In this document: piece by piece, positions 21,372 to 34,700 of the stretch
Layout of the letters: each line of letters opens with the position of its first letter
Position numbering within the stretch: the stretch's first letter is position 1
Source: Beroe forskalii
Lineage: Eukaryota > Ctenophora > Nuda > Beroida > Beroidae
Assembly: GCA_011033025.1 (NCBI GenBank)
Contig: WFMF01000128.1
Location: 248,001 to 312,000, forward strand
DNA length: 64,000 bases
Direction: 5' to 3'
Program-made: the position numbers and the translations under genes
Notes under the pieces: model-generated
Seen by the model: the letters and a program-made list of their open reading frames with translations, nothing else
What the model was told of the DNA's origin: nothing
Databases searched by the model: none

Positions 21372-22929
21372 CTTAACACTTTAAGTGTTTGGTGGGCATA
21401 TTCTGCCCAAACTCAAAATTAAATAAACTTTACACAAAAATGCAAATAGTTAGCGGCATCAATTTCTCAGTAGCTTCCTAAATATGGCCCATTTGAAGGT
21501 AGCTCAATTGGCAATCCCTGAGAGTGTTTAGATTTCAGAATATGAAAACACCACTTTTGGGCAAATTTGCCTACCAAATTTGCCGAATTTGGGTTGGGTA
21601 AATGCTGCCCAATTGGGCAAAATAATTCTGTGGGCAAGATTTGCCCAACTGTAGTGGTGAAAAGTGTCCACTCCAAAAACTTTGGGCAAATTTCACCCAA
21701 TTCTTGGGCAACTGTGACCATTCTTTGCGAATCGTGTCCAATCCTTGGGTGAATTTGTCCAATTGATTGGGCGCATTATGCCCATTTCCCTAATACCTCA
21801 GAATATGTCTCAAATAATTGGCCAGTAATGTCAAAAGTTGGAAATGACATGGAAAACGTCACAAATTCAATAGATTTAACCCGTTGCATTTTTAAACAAT
21901 TTTATGGCATTTGTCACTTTTCTAGTTTGATTTGAATTCTCAATTAATTGTTCAACTCTTATCAAGACAGTTCAAGAAGCAAGGGGTTACTGAAATTCAT
22001 AAAAGCATTGAAATTGCCTTTGAAGGCATGTAAATGTGGCGGTCTTTAAATTTGTATACCTAACATAGAAATTAGCATAAATCCGAATCCTTGGAGCTAC
22101 TAAGAAGTTCGATGCTACTCAGCCAGCAGCAGATTTTTTAGTCAAGGGAAGTGAAATCGATAATATGCATGAGATTTATGGGGTGTGGATCATCTCTCAT
22201 CTGAAGGAGTTCTTGCGTTTAATTCAAATATCAACCATAGATGATCATGAACATGAAGTTTTTTCACTTTATTAGAACATCCATCAAAAGTGTGTGATAT
22301 ATTTTTCAAAGAAATTTCACTTTTCTTCTCATAAGTCCATAATGATTTAAAAAATGGAGAAACATCGTTGCAATCTATGGAAATACACCTTTAAAGTGAT
22401 TTGGGCAAAATAATACCCAAGCAATGAAATTGGATATAAATCATACAATTATTTGGGCACAAAATGTCCAAATTCCTTGGGTAAAATACAACCAAACCTT
22501 CATCGAGAATATCTCTATTATTCTTCCCAATTTTATCCAAAAAATTTTGTTGTGAGTTTAAAGAACAATTTCTAACTTATATCAGCATGCTTTTTAAGTT
22601 GCAATTTGAGTAATAAGATGTTCGAAATACAAAAGCTAAATTTGGTAAAAATGAGTTGGGCGAATTCTGCCCAATGGGCAGTTTTGCCCAATACAGTATC
22701 ACCATGAAAGTGACCAACAGAGACTCAAAATGAAATATTGTAGCTCCATACTCCAATATGCCACCAAATTCGGTTGTAACATAATGTTAGATACCTTGTT
22801 CTATATTTTTTCCTGTTTTTTAACCTCTATCATGATTTATCTTTCTGATATACGAACTTAAAGATTGGGCAAAGTTTACCCACCAAACACTTTACGTAAG
22901 TTTAAAAGCCAAACACTTTAAGTGTTAAG
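21372..22929. mobile_element. 1.56-kb TTAA-flanked non-autonomous element
   Basis: The left end TTAACACTTTAAGTGTTTGG is the exact reverse complement of the right end at 22910-22928. TTAA sits at both outer boundaries, the target site used by piggyBac-type transposases. The interior lacks a transposase. It carries many copies of TTGGGCA/TGCCCAA in both orientations (for example 21396-21790 and 22400-22690), which create spurious Cys/Pro-containing ORFs. Confidence 0.78.
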
Positions 22930-24834
22930 TTATATAAAGAAGAAGTTATTTAATTCATGCTTCATGCTTAATTCACGCAAAACTGATCGGATAAAATTAA
23001 ATCGAAAAATCAAATTTGATTTGAATTGATTTAATTGATGTTTTAAATTGATGTTTTAATGTCATTTTCTAATGTTGATTGTAGATACGTCAGGAAAACA
23101 TTCGCAGCAACCATAAAATAACAAAATCGCACTTCAACTACATTACTATATCGTCGTTTAGGTATTATCAGTTGATTACGCATTAATACTTTTTGTACAA
23201 CTTAGTTACTAACCAGAATGACTAAAATACAATTCTATGAAAGCTCAAGATTGAAATTTGAGTACAATTGGTACAAGGGCATGAAGCATAGCAGTAGTAG
23301 CAGAATGCTTAAAATTTGCTGATCATCATGAATATCTTCATCTGAATTTGTGATATATATATGCCGTAAATTTGTATTTTCGATATCTTTGGTTAGATTT
23401 GAGAAAACAGTGCACTGCACAAGATGATCAAAATATTTGATTGCCACTACCGTGTGGATTAAAAGAAAAATGTAACTTATTTCTTTAATAATCATGAATT
23501 TTAATGATTAGCAAATAGCTATAGCATAATTCGGATGTAAACAAGACTTCTACACTCTACTTAGCTAGGCGTGTAAACTTTGTATAGCATACTACGGTAC
23601 ATAGCACGTACAATTTGTACATATTCTGTAGCAGATTATCATCAATCCATACACGTGTACACATGTACATTATGATCTCACATGATCAGACAGCTAAGGA
23701 GAATGGATACCACTTACCAGTAAGCCGCTGCTCATTTTGCCCTAAACGGAGAGAAGTTGGTATTTGGAACGTGAGATTATAAAATTATAAATTATTTAAT
23801 TTACTCTATCTACTACATGATTGTTACTGTTAATAAATGATTTGAAGTGGTGTCATATGATTACAGGATCGTACATATTGTACTAGAACATTCATCGAGT
23901 TGGTGTGTTCTTCTGCAGAAACAGAATCCATAGTTTTATAACAAATTGATGCAAAGTATATCATTAAAACCAGTAACTTGTTCACCAATCCACGATAAAG
24001 CCGTTGAATAATAAAGCTTTAAAGTACATTCTTAATTTAAGACAAAATCACTCAGTCGCGATGCAAAATCATCACAGCACTTAAGATAAGATTTCTCGGG
24101 AAAGTGGGAATGCTTTAACTGTGACAAATTAAGAGAATGCTCCGTGGAAACTTAAGCCAACACCATATATCAGTTTACCCACAGAACTCCGTGGTTTGAC
24201 CGATCACCAAGCAGTATAACCCTCTGCAATGATTGGAAAAAACCTCGCTGTGCTATGGGCAAAGTGCCATATTCCTTCTAAGTGAGTTGCAGTATCAAAC
24301 CAATCACACTTTTCATGACAAGTTCAGCGGGACAAACCGTTCTATTACCTTCAGAGCCCAAGACTGTGGTGACACAGGTGCTGACTGGTTTATTATCAGG
24401 TCATAGAAATCATACATGTTACATGTAAGGAAATGTGTCCTTAGAGAGGTCATTCACATATTACGTTATCATCCAAGGGTATAAAGGTAGTTTCAAATGA
24501 TAATTAAGCTACACTTTATTGTAACAAATACAACGTTAGTACACGGAAGTACATTATTGCAGAGGGAGGAGTTTGAAATCGGGCAATTTAATTGATAACG
24601 TAATATGTCAACGATTCATAATCTATATGCAGCTTGATTAGGGGAACGAATTAAATTGTTTTAAACTGTATAATCTAATATGAACAGAATTCGCAGCGTA
24701 CCAGGTTTGAACAGCAACATTTTTAACTGACCAAAACATAACAGAACTTTCTTTTGAGTTGCATACAAAATACATATGTCACGAATGTATCCCAACATCA
24801 AAAACAAAAAGCGTGGATATAACATATATCTTAC
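22930..24834. other. AT-rich stretch downstream of the F-BAR exons
   Basis: I looked here for the exons that should continue the FCHO-like gene (linker and mu-homology domain) and saw none. An 86-codon minus ORF at 23235-23495 has hydrophobic ends but no support. Confidence 0.45.
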
Positions 24835-26390
24835 CTCCTAATACACTTTCACAGTTCTTTCTAAGCTCTGTAATAAGGTCGCCTTCCATGTCTCCCAAAA
24901 CGTCTGGCAAACTCTACTATTTGTCCCAAATGGTCCTGTTCTGTTTCTCCGAAAAACTGGGGAAAATAATTTACTTTTCAAATAGGTACCTATTACTTAG
25001 AGCAACACATGGTATCACATGGTAATAAAAGATAAATATCAAGTAAATTGAATTCAAATGTGTTTTTATTCATAGCAACCTTGCATGAGTTGGTCATGTC
25101 ATCATTGTACTCTTCTTGTGCTTTGTTGTACCGTTCAACACTTGCTTTGTAAGCATTTTCTGCCTGAGTGAAAGCCTCTTGGCTCTTTGCAAACTTCTGT
25201 TGTAACTTCTCCAACTCCTGGGAATTATTATTATCACGTGAATCAAGAATTGACTGATATACAGTGGATTTCATGGAATCTGTAACAAGCATCTAGAGAT
25301 ATTAAGTACGAGTATTATATGAACAATTGAGTAACTTAACTCACCCTTTCTGACTTCTCTGTTTTGTCAAGGATGGACCCAGCCTTGGTAAGAGCTTCCT
25401 CACCCTCAATGAGCTCCTTGTGTCTCTGGTGGTACATCTTCTTACACTTGTTGACATGCTCAAGAGAAATCTTTATGTTGTTCAAAGATGCTGCTGTTTT
25501 TACAATCTCTGCCTGTTCTTTTGTCTGAAAATTTATAAATAAGGTTATTTGAAAAAAAGAACATTTTCCCAGATTTTTACCAATGACAAAAAGATAGTTT
25601 TCAAGTCATGTAAATCTTCTGTAATTCACTATTTGAAGATCACTGAATAAACATTTACTCACCATCTTATTGGTTTTAGAAATAGTGTCAAGTTTGAAAT
25701 TATTCAGTTCCTGGCAAAGGTCTTTGAACTTGACAGAAAATTCACCATGAATTTTACTCATATTCTCAATATACTTCTTAAGTACATTCCATACTGGGAG
25801 GAATGATCTGAAATAGTTATCATACATGCATATTACTTAAATCAAATGATATAGACTTCTGATGAATGCATGTAATATGTATGTTATTGCAGCTTAAATT
25901 ATTGAAATGTGGTTCCAGAGATGTCAAAATCATTAAAAAGTTTCTTTGTAGTTGACTTACCCAACAGCATTGATGGTAAATGTCTTTTCAGATAGTCTGC
26001 GAAGGGATTTACAAAAAGCTTCTTCATAATTGGCACGTTCTCTTAGAATTTCATGAAACTCTTTGGCTGCATTTGCACCTTGCTTCAGGTTGGTAAGAAG
26101 CACATCATATCCAGCATTCTTCTCACCCTGAGCAATAAGATAATGTAGGAAATTTGCTCATACTAATGACATATTAGGGCCAATATATACCCACTGACAA
26201 ATTAAATCAGCCTGGATCATAATCATAAGGGATCATGATATAGTCAATTGACTAATTGAAATATCATTTCATATTGTAAAGTCACCTCAGTCATATGTCA
26301 AATCTTAAATTCAGCTTACACAATATTCAGCTTACATGAAGTTATACTTACCCAGAAATAATGCTGGAAGGCATCCCCTGGGGCTACCAT
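24835..26390 (-). CDS. FCHO2: FCHO/muniscin-like F-BAR protein, N-terminal exons
   Basis: Coding exons on the minus strand are 26390-26352, 26127-25961, 25807-25663, 25524-25345 and 25292-25080 (248 codons, phase kept at every junction, GTAAGT/GTGAGT donors). A sixth is probably 24956-24835. The protein starts M-V, then H-Y-F-W-G-E-K-N-A-G-Y-D-V-L and N-L-K-Q-G, then R-E-R-A-N-Y-E-E, then S-F-L-P-V-W. This follows FCHO1/2 (NFWGEKNSGFDVL..ERATIEEAY..FAPVWDVF) closely. F-BAR domains dimerise and bind curved membrane, and FCHO proteins nucleate clathrin-coated pits with AP-2. Exon six begins with E-T-E-Q-D-H-L-G-Q-I, as in the FCHO helix EETHL, but continues sensibly only after a +1 frame change near 24913. 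No exons for the C-terminal mu-homology domain are seen, so it may be truncated, rearranged or a pseudogene. The symbol marks the family, not proven orthology. Confidence 0.78.
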
Positions 26391-26534
26391 CAACCCAACT
26401 ATGAAAACAGTTTAATTCATCAGGAGTACCTATTTTTTGCAAGTACATTCAGCAAATAAACAGTGATAATTTCTCATGGTATATGATACAATTAATAAAC
26501 AAAATTACTAAATATGAATTTGTGGGCAGCATCA

Positions 26535-26942
26535 AGGTGACTCTCTCTGGATCAAGAAAACTATCTCACAATCAAGGACACACTTCCAGGATCAAAGCAA
26601 ATCTCTCAGGATCATAGAGTCTTCCCTAGGATCAGGGAGACTCACTCATGGTCAAGGAGATTCTCTTGCAAACAAGGAGACTATCCCATGATCAATTTTG
26701 TCATTTGTATATGATCGAGGAAACTCTCTCAGGACCAAGGTGACTCTCCAATGATCAAGATCAGACTCCTCTAGGATCAAGAATTCAATCCCAGGAACAG
26801 GGAATCAGTCCTAGGATTAAGGAATACATCCTGAGAAGAAGGAGTCTGCTCCAAAATCAAGGAGTCTATTCCAGGACCATTGAGGCTTTCCCAGGGTCAA
26901 GAAAACTCTCCCAGGAACAAAGTTTTCAGTCCCAGGATCAAA
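26535..26942. repeat. Degenerate 20-bp minisatellite in the F-BAR gene 5' region
   Basis: About 20 diverged units near GATCAAGGAGACTCTCCCAG run tandemly, starting about 145 bp upstream of the F-BAR start codon. It may lie in the promoter or in a 5' untranslated region or intron. Confidence 0.85.
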
Positions 26943-27373
26943 TGTGTATGTCAGTATGTTGGACTGATAGCTGAAGTGATGGGAAGCAGGACAAAAGTTA
27001 TATGATTTGGAGAGCTTATCCATAAACCATTAAACCAAGCTTGATACTTCAGAGGATGACAGACAGGCCGATTATAAGTCAAGGTATGTTGGTAAGTTAG
27101 AGCACAACAATTAGAAAGTGATCTAACATATGTGAACAGCAGAACATTCAAACTGATTAAAATTGTATATTGTATAATCTTTGCAAATCTACAAATAAAA
27201 TTAAACAAGAAATTCCATTGACGATATGCACCAATTTGCAGAAAAATAACAAGCTTTAAAATCGAAACAAAATTGCCAAAAATATAATGACATATTAACT
27301 CACACTTCAAATCTTAACAAAAATGTTAATTTTCGATTTTTTTACTGCGCTGCATATATCAATACCCTTTCCC

Positions 27374-28024
27374 AAGCCCGCATAGGTGTGTGTACGCGCG
27401 CGCCGCACTATAGGCCAGTTTCGCGATGCGCGGCACTAGGGAGATTTTACGACGCGCGTCAATTTAGAAAGTGTACCCTGTTTAGGGCTATCTATCTAAT
27501 GGATTGTCATATTCTCTTCAACAGTTGAAGTGCGGTTTTTCTAATTCAGTTAAGTCTGAAGATGGCTCAGTGTGTTTCATTTTCCCGAATCCCGAAATTT
27601 AGCATGATTTCTAGGCCACCAAACTTGGTCAATTTGCCATGCCTATAACTTTTTCTACTCGAGTCTATTGCCACGGACAGACGCGACGCGACGCCCCTCG
27701 TACAATGTATGACCCATGACGCCAGCCGCGAAGCGCTAAGCGCGCGCGGCGCTGATTCTCGAGAGGGTCTGTCAACGCCAGAGAAACCATTGGCTGAATT
27801 ATGTAAAAATTATATTCATTCCTATTTATTGGTGATGTCTTAAGAGGTGATAACTATTTAAGAAAAAACTTAAGTTTAATGAATTCTTGAAACTAATCCA
27901 TTTCTACTTTTCTAGCCAAGAAGGAAGTTATCAATATCTATACTTAATAAATCATATTCTACCATTTTGTTTGCTAAACGCGTATATCCCTGTTATCGTC
28001 GCGTACACACACCTATGCGGGCTT
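27374..28024. mobile_element. 651-bp TIR element (MITE)
   Basis: The left end AAGCCCGCATAGGTGTGTGT is the reverse complement of the right end at 28005-28024, and pairing continues through ACGCG. The interior has a CpG-rich block (about 27690-27770) and no ORF. No clear target duplication was found. Confidence 0.78.
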
Positions 28025-28780
28025 AGGAACCATTTTGTATTATTTGACCATGTTTAATGTTTATTGCAGGTTTTGCTATCTAATATCTCATTTAGTGGCT
28101 GGAAGATCCAGTTAAAAGTGGAAGTTTGAAGGTAGTTTTTACGAAAACAGTGTTTATGTGCTTATCAAAACCATATTTCATTTTGATTGATATCTTAAAG
28201 AAAGTTGTCTTTTTTATTCAAATACATTTTTTATTTTATTTGACTGACTAATTTCAATTGCTTTTCAGTGTTTTTATCAATTTTGATATTTTGTCATTGT
28301 GGAATGGGCTTATTGGGCACCAGAGTGAAATGGTGCTAAATAATTGTCAACATTTGATATTGATCAATTAGGTATGAAATGAGAGATGGTTAAATATCAT
28401 TATGCTAACTTTACTTTACTATATTTCACTGATCAAGCTCACTGAGTTTCACTCATCAAATTTAATTGTCAATATGATGGGTCACATTATTGATGAAATA
28501 ATACATTTAGGGGCACTTTGTGCAAATGTGTGCAGATGGTTCTCTAAGTGACAGTTTGTTATCAATTACACTTTCAGCTCTTAGGTCATTGTCATTTAAA
28601 CACTTATGAAAAATATTTAGACTTTTCACTCAAATGCTTTTAGAAGTGCTTTAACACTTATAATCTTTGTAAATAGCAGTTTATTCCAATACCAGTTTAG
28701 CTGTGAATCCTCTGTTAGTTTTAAAATTCGACCTCTCATTTGACAAAGTATATTTCAGAATGTAGCTATGGTCCTTGAGA

Positions 28781-31700
28781 ATGAATTTAAAAAGACTGTT
28801 TTGTGTCTCAGTTTTTATAACTGCACTTCTACTTTTATATGCCCAAGGTTTTCACAAGGAAAAGTATGATTGTGAGTGAACATCCTCCTTTTCTTTTGCT
28901 ATTCATTCCATGTCAATTGTGATGTTAAATTGAATTCTTGTAACCAGTTATAGCACCATTTTAAATGTTGAACAACTACTTCACAACTGATTTGCATGAG
29001 GAACTCTTCACAATTTTAGCCTAGAAATCATTAGCTTACTTTACCTGACTGTTAATAACAGTGGTCAATTTCAGCTGCTCTCAACTATGTGTCAGATGGA
29101 ACAAATTTTATCAAACAACATGGTGATTTTCCTTGTATTCACTTACATATTATTCGCAGCATTTCATATGTTTAAGCTTTTTTCACTATTTAATTATTTT
29201 ATTGAGCACTGTAAATGTGGTATTGAATTGTTGTTCAATTTGATTCTATTACCATTAATCATTAACATGGTTAAATCTTTTCAGTTGGGTTTCAATCAGA
29301 TGATGTTGGTCCACAAGTTCCAATTCCCAGTAGAGATTCCTCAACAGCAAATGAAAAGGTACCTAAGTCATTGTATTCATTGAAAATATCAGATATGGGA
29401 CACTTTTTCATGAGAATAAGTTCCATACATTACCATTTTATTATGACCAAATATATTGATGTATGTTTATTGATGTACTTAAGTATGTAGTGCCCTCATC
29501 ATTCAGTAAATAATAATGAATTGAGAATTCAAAATCAAAGAGAAACAATGAATAGAGTTTGGTTACACATCGAGTGCTTATTAGGTGCAATCAGACCATC
29601 AATCTAAACAGTTTGGAAAGGTACATAAAGTAAAATAGAACGATGAAATGAATGTGGCTTAGAATTAGAGTGATATAAGTTTCAGCTTTTTTGATGTGAT
29701 CAGATCACCAATCTCGCCTAAGATTTCTTCCACTCGGCTTCTCCTCGTTGCATTAAGAACTTATCACACTCAGCTCCTCTGTGTGTGATAAGGAGCATAA
29801 GATTTATGAGCTAATCACGACTTAGGCAGTTGGACTGAGCAAAAATTTGCTTCTGATCCATCAAATGCGAATCGTTAGCCATAAATGTTCGCTTCCTCCT
29901 ATCCACCAACGTTTATTGTCACATAGCTCCTTTTTGATATTTAAGAACTGAGAATTATCACCTCAGTCGTCATTGTTCCATCAAATTTCGTGCACAGCGC
30001 TATGCAGTCGTTTTAGAGTTTTGAAGCTTTAGAGGAATGTGTGTTATCAGACTCGAATTCAATCCACAGTCCGAGGGTGATAATATTCCTGAATAATGAC
30101 AATGCCATATGCAAAGCAATGTACTGTATTTTGTGCTCTGGAGCACAATATCTATGAATGGATATTCATAAAATATAAACTTTATAAAAATGTAAACAAA
30201 TGTGTATGTTTACAGTGTATGATGCATAATTTCTATCAAAGATTGAAGTAGACAATATACGTTAATAAATTCACCAGCTCAGAGAGTATATTTAACGTTC
30301 TCTAACCACAGGCGCAAGGCTCTCACACCAGATCGCTTACTGGTTCCAGTAATTCAAGTGTAACGTCAAGGAGAGTGGACGTGGGTCACACTGACCAGGA
30401 TCAGTACAAGCTACGTCATGACCAGGTTAGCAGCTTCTGGGTGATGGTGTGTATGTTTAGTTGATTGTATGGCTACTGTTAGTGTGTGCTTAGTTATTGT
30501 ATGGTAACTGGTATAGTGTGTGTATGTGCTCACTGCTTAGGTAATTCTGTAATCGTATGGTAACGCAGGTGTGTGCAGAGCGCTCAATCGAGGGAGAGAT
30601 TGATAAAGACGAGCTGCTCTTTCAATAGGATTTATATATCTACAGTTGACGCACGAGCAGTAAATTTATACCCGTAGTTAAGTAATTACGCTTTCCCAAA
30701 TAATGGCCGACCATGTACTGTAATGTCCATAATTTTACAATTATATTACTAAAATTACGCCTAATAGAAGCGGTTATATGATTAAATAAATACATAACTA
30801 ACCAAACTAACATGGTGTAAAAGTTGAAGACTGTTCAAAATTTATCATTTGCCAAAATTAGCAGTTCTAATTATTCTAGCGCCTATAGAATTATGTCTGC
30901 CCTCAATTTTGTCCGTCTATGTACTCACCGACCAACTTATGTTCGGTACAGTAGTCTGGTAAGGTATTAGAATATAAGGTAGTGCTGTAAGGTAGTGCTG
31001 TACTGAGCTCAGTAAGCAATACACCTCCCACTACCACGCTACGTGTAATGAGCTTCTTCTGCACAGTCATTACTCTCCGGTGTTCTACGCTCAAGCATCC
31101 CAGCTATAAACGTTTTGTTATATGCACGGGCTGGGAGCTAGAATGTGGCCTTGGCAATGCACTACACACTGCACTCAGCTCATATTATGCTGAATTGGTA
31201 ATTCTCTTCTGGGCTGTGATACATCCAGTACTATTCAACATCACACACATATGATATACGAGAGAGAACGAGGGTTTCTATTGTTATACATCCGCATGGT
31301 GGTTGGTAATTTGCCCTTGTCCTGAAGAACTGAAGAGCATATAAGAAGCAGGAGGGAGAGAGAGCGTGAGGTGTGGTTAGAGAAGGTGAAGCCGTAAAAA
31401 GACCCAACTTGTCAGCTGATTTTATGTGACATATAGCATTGTTAATGACCGGTTTCAACTATAGTCAGTGACTCAGTGTAGGATGAGTATTAGCTTATGT
31501 TGGACAATGGACAGTCAACTAGTCAATACTTATAGTTATAGCTCCTGTGGTATAGTGAGTAGGTATCAACCTTCCTAATCCAGAATTCTTGTGACGTTTA
31601 AACTGAATTTCTAGCGCTCAGAAAATGGTGATAAGTCCGCAAATTGGTCCGCATTGCAAATTAACTATAGTTCATACATTAATGGTAAAGAGTTTTTTGC

Positions 31701-34700
31701 CAATCTCATATCTTGTGTAATAATGTATGGTATGGTCTTATCTTAGACTAGACTCAGGACAACTCTGAATTTCTATGCGTTTATCGAATAAAATGTACAA
31801 CTTTGCAGTTTGCCCTACCTAGTCACTGTTGGCAATGACATTGCCCATTTACCCGGGTGTGCCGATAAAGGGACTTGTGTTTAGGTGGTGATCTACGTTT
31901 AACTGCGTTAAAGTGTACAAACAATGCGGGCTCTGGGTCAAAGACTATTGACCGATCAGAAGCATACATTTGTTTTGACGTCCAATGAGAGTTACTAAAA
32001 TGTCACACGTGACAATTTAAATGATCCCAGTTAAATAGCATTTAAGCATTTAGATGGTTAACTCATTATTATGTCTGTGATGATTATATGGAATCAATAA
32101 TTTGACATCAGCACTGATAATCTTACACCTGGATTATAATCATCTCAACCGCTGCTTTCTTGATTAATAAGATCTCTTGATCCTTCACCTGACTACTCCA
32201 AATACCTACGCCAGAAGAGTTAATAAACCCAATTTTATTATTTACCCTATCTGACCCTCATTTACCGCCTTAACATCAATTAAACCCAGGTTACCCAATC
32301 AACCCCACTTAACGGTTAATCTAATTAACACTGGTTGTTATTGCCCTGGAGGAGTGCCCCACGATGCGGCATACGGCGGTTCCTCATGCCGTACTACGGA
32401 CTGATGCTGTAAACCCAATTAACCCCAATAAACCTAAACCCAATTAACCCAATTAACGCCGGATATTATCCCCCAGGAATGCCCCACTATGCGGAGGTTC
32501 CTCATGTCGTACTACGGACTGAGACTGTTAACTCAATTAACCCCAATTTACCTAAAGCAATTTAACTCCAATTAACCCAATTAACGCTGGATGTTATTCC
32601 CCCAGGAGTGCCCCACGATGCGGAGGTTCCTTACGTCCTACTACGGACTGAGGCTCCAAGACGCCGGCGGAGTGAGCTTCTTCACCAAGTATAACGACGA
32701 ATACAACGTGTTGTACTGCTCAGTTCCCAAGGTTAGTACTTTAGTAACCGGTTACTGTTTGTAGTCTTAAATAAGTTCTAAAACTTCTAAAACCTGTTAA
32801 AATTAAGTGCTCTGAATTTGCTCAGTTGCTTAGGTTGATAAGATGTATGATGTATGGCATATCCATTAGATGTTCAGAAAACATTTTTCATCTCCAAATA
32901 TAATGGTTCACAGTTCAAGAATTAAACAATGAACGCCTTAAGTAAAATTTAAATACTTTGAATTAGACGTTGAAATATTGTTCCTGATCGTTGTCCGTTC
33001 TCTATATTAGATCACTTAAAAAGCCACACGTAAGAAAGTAAAAGTATTCATTCTTAGAAAATAAAAAGTAACATCCAATCAAAAAAGAAGCTCTGTAAAG
33101 ACCTCACGACTCACTGTCCTTTGTCTAACGTAGTGAGCTATCAGATTGTAGAGAAGACGCAGTAAAGACAATGCCATATTTTCTTTTACCACAGTGCTCG
33201 CTCAGTACTAACCGTAGAATTTATCCCATTTAATGGAAGTGAAGACACACTAGGTGCCTCACAAATAACCAGACTTGAGGAACAGCTCGATGAGTTTTGT
33301 CTAATTTGATTGTGTCTCCACGTGTGTCAGATGTCTAGTTCTTGTTGCTTGAGTGACTGTGCTCTGCCATTGTCTATATGAGTGAGAATACGTGTCTTTA
33401 CCTACAATCAAATATCATTTGCGTGTACAGGGCATTGGGGCATAGGCACGAGGCATTGTGTGAAATGGTGTGTTTTTGGGAGAGTGTGAAGTCTCTGAGC
33501 CATAGCCTGCTTCTTATAGTGGCGTATATTGCAGTGTGTCAATGACATAGGGTCTACTCAGTATTTCTGCATGTATTTAACATGTGCGAGTGTCAAAACA
33601 TGCATTTTATGTGTGAATATACTGCGTGCGAGTGAGTGTAAGAATTTTCCACACATCTGCTTATCTGATGAGTTAGCCTGAATATTACGACAGCTTGGAG
33701 AGAACATGCATTTCAGTTATTTTCGTGTTGTGATGGTGACCCTTCTGTGCGTAGGATGCGCGCAAGGTAAATAGACGGTTAAGATGACGGCATTATCATA
33801 GGATAGAGTGTTAAGTTGATGATGTTTAACCGTACGTTGGGTGAAGTATAGCAACCATATGAGAACAAAATATATTGTATTCATTTAGCGTTTTGTTATG
33901 ATATATGCAACATATGGAACGTAATTATAGTATGTTGCTTAAACTTGGAGCATCGTTCAGGATTTTTAAACATCGACCAGACTTTAGATTTTATGGAAAC
34001 TGTGTCTTTATGATAGTTATACCTAAACATTATTGGATCATGAGTCTGATTTTTGTGCTCAATACAATCTTGAAATGTTTCGACGTTTCGTAATCATCCA
34101 GTAATGTTAGTCTAGAATATTCCAGCACAGATATGTCATTTTATGAATTAGAATATGTCAGTTAAGAAGAATATTTTCTGTTGTAGGTGTCGACTGCAGT
34201 AGATGTATGCACGTGAATTACAGATTACACACAGATCGCTGTCTCAAATATAAAAGTTGAATACAACTGAATTATAAAGCGTTTCTTTCTTTTCCCAAAT
34301 AGCCAAATGTAAGCAGATAAATAAGCAGGATCTCAGGTCTCTGAGCAATAGTTCTAAGGTAACAAAGAGCACTGCATGACGACCAATCAGAGTGTAATAT
34401 CAAGCAAATCCTGGGCGCTGATTGGCTGATCAGGATTCTGTGGTTAGCAAGCTTGCACAGTGTTTCTTTTACAGGTCTCCAAAGAGGGATGAATGAGCGA
34501 TTAACTTCTGCTAATTCAGATGAACTGCAGAGCAGAAAAGAAAGATATTATCGAATGCAAATTTGATCGCAAAAATATCATTACCATACCTTCAAATGTC
34601 TATAACTAGTCACTTTGCTTCTTGTTGGTGTACCAGGGGAGGTTTATCTCTTCAGTTTTCATTGCTCCCTTTTGCGCTGCATTATATGGTAGGTAGTTTT

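Noticed and set aside
23235-23495. 86-codon minus ORF with hydrophobic ends
   Set aside because: The composition is AT-driven, it has no splice partner and no homology is recognised.
29087-29383. 98-codon plus ORF
   Set aside because: It overlaps sulfotransferase exon 2 in another frame. The exon fits the gene in phase, so this is a shadow.
31541-31615. tRNA-like A box (TGGTATAGTGAG)
   Set aside because: No B box (GGTTCRANNCC) follows at the right distance and no acceptor stem forms.
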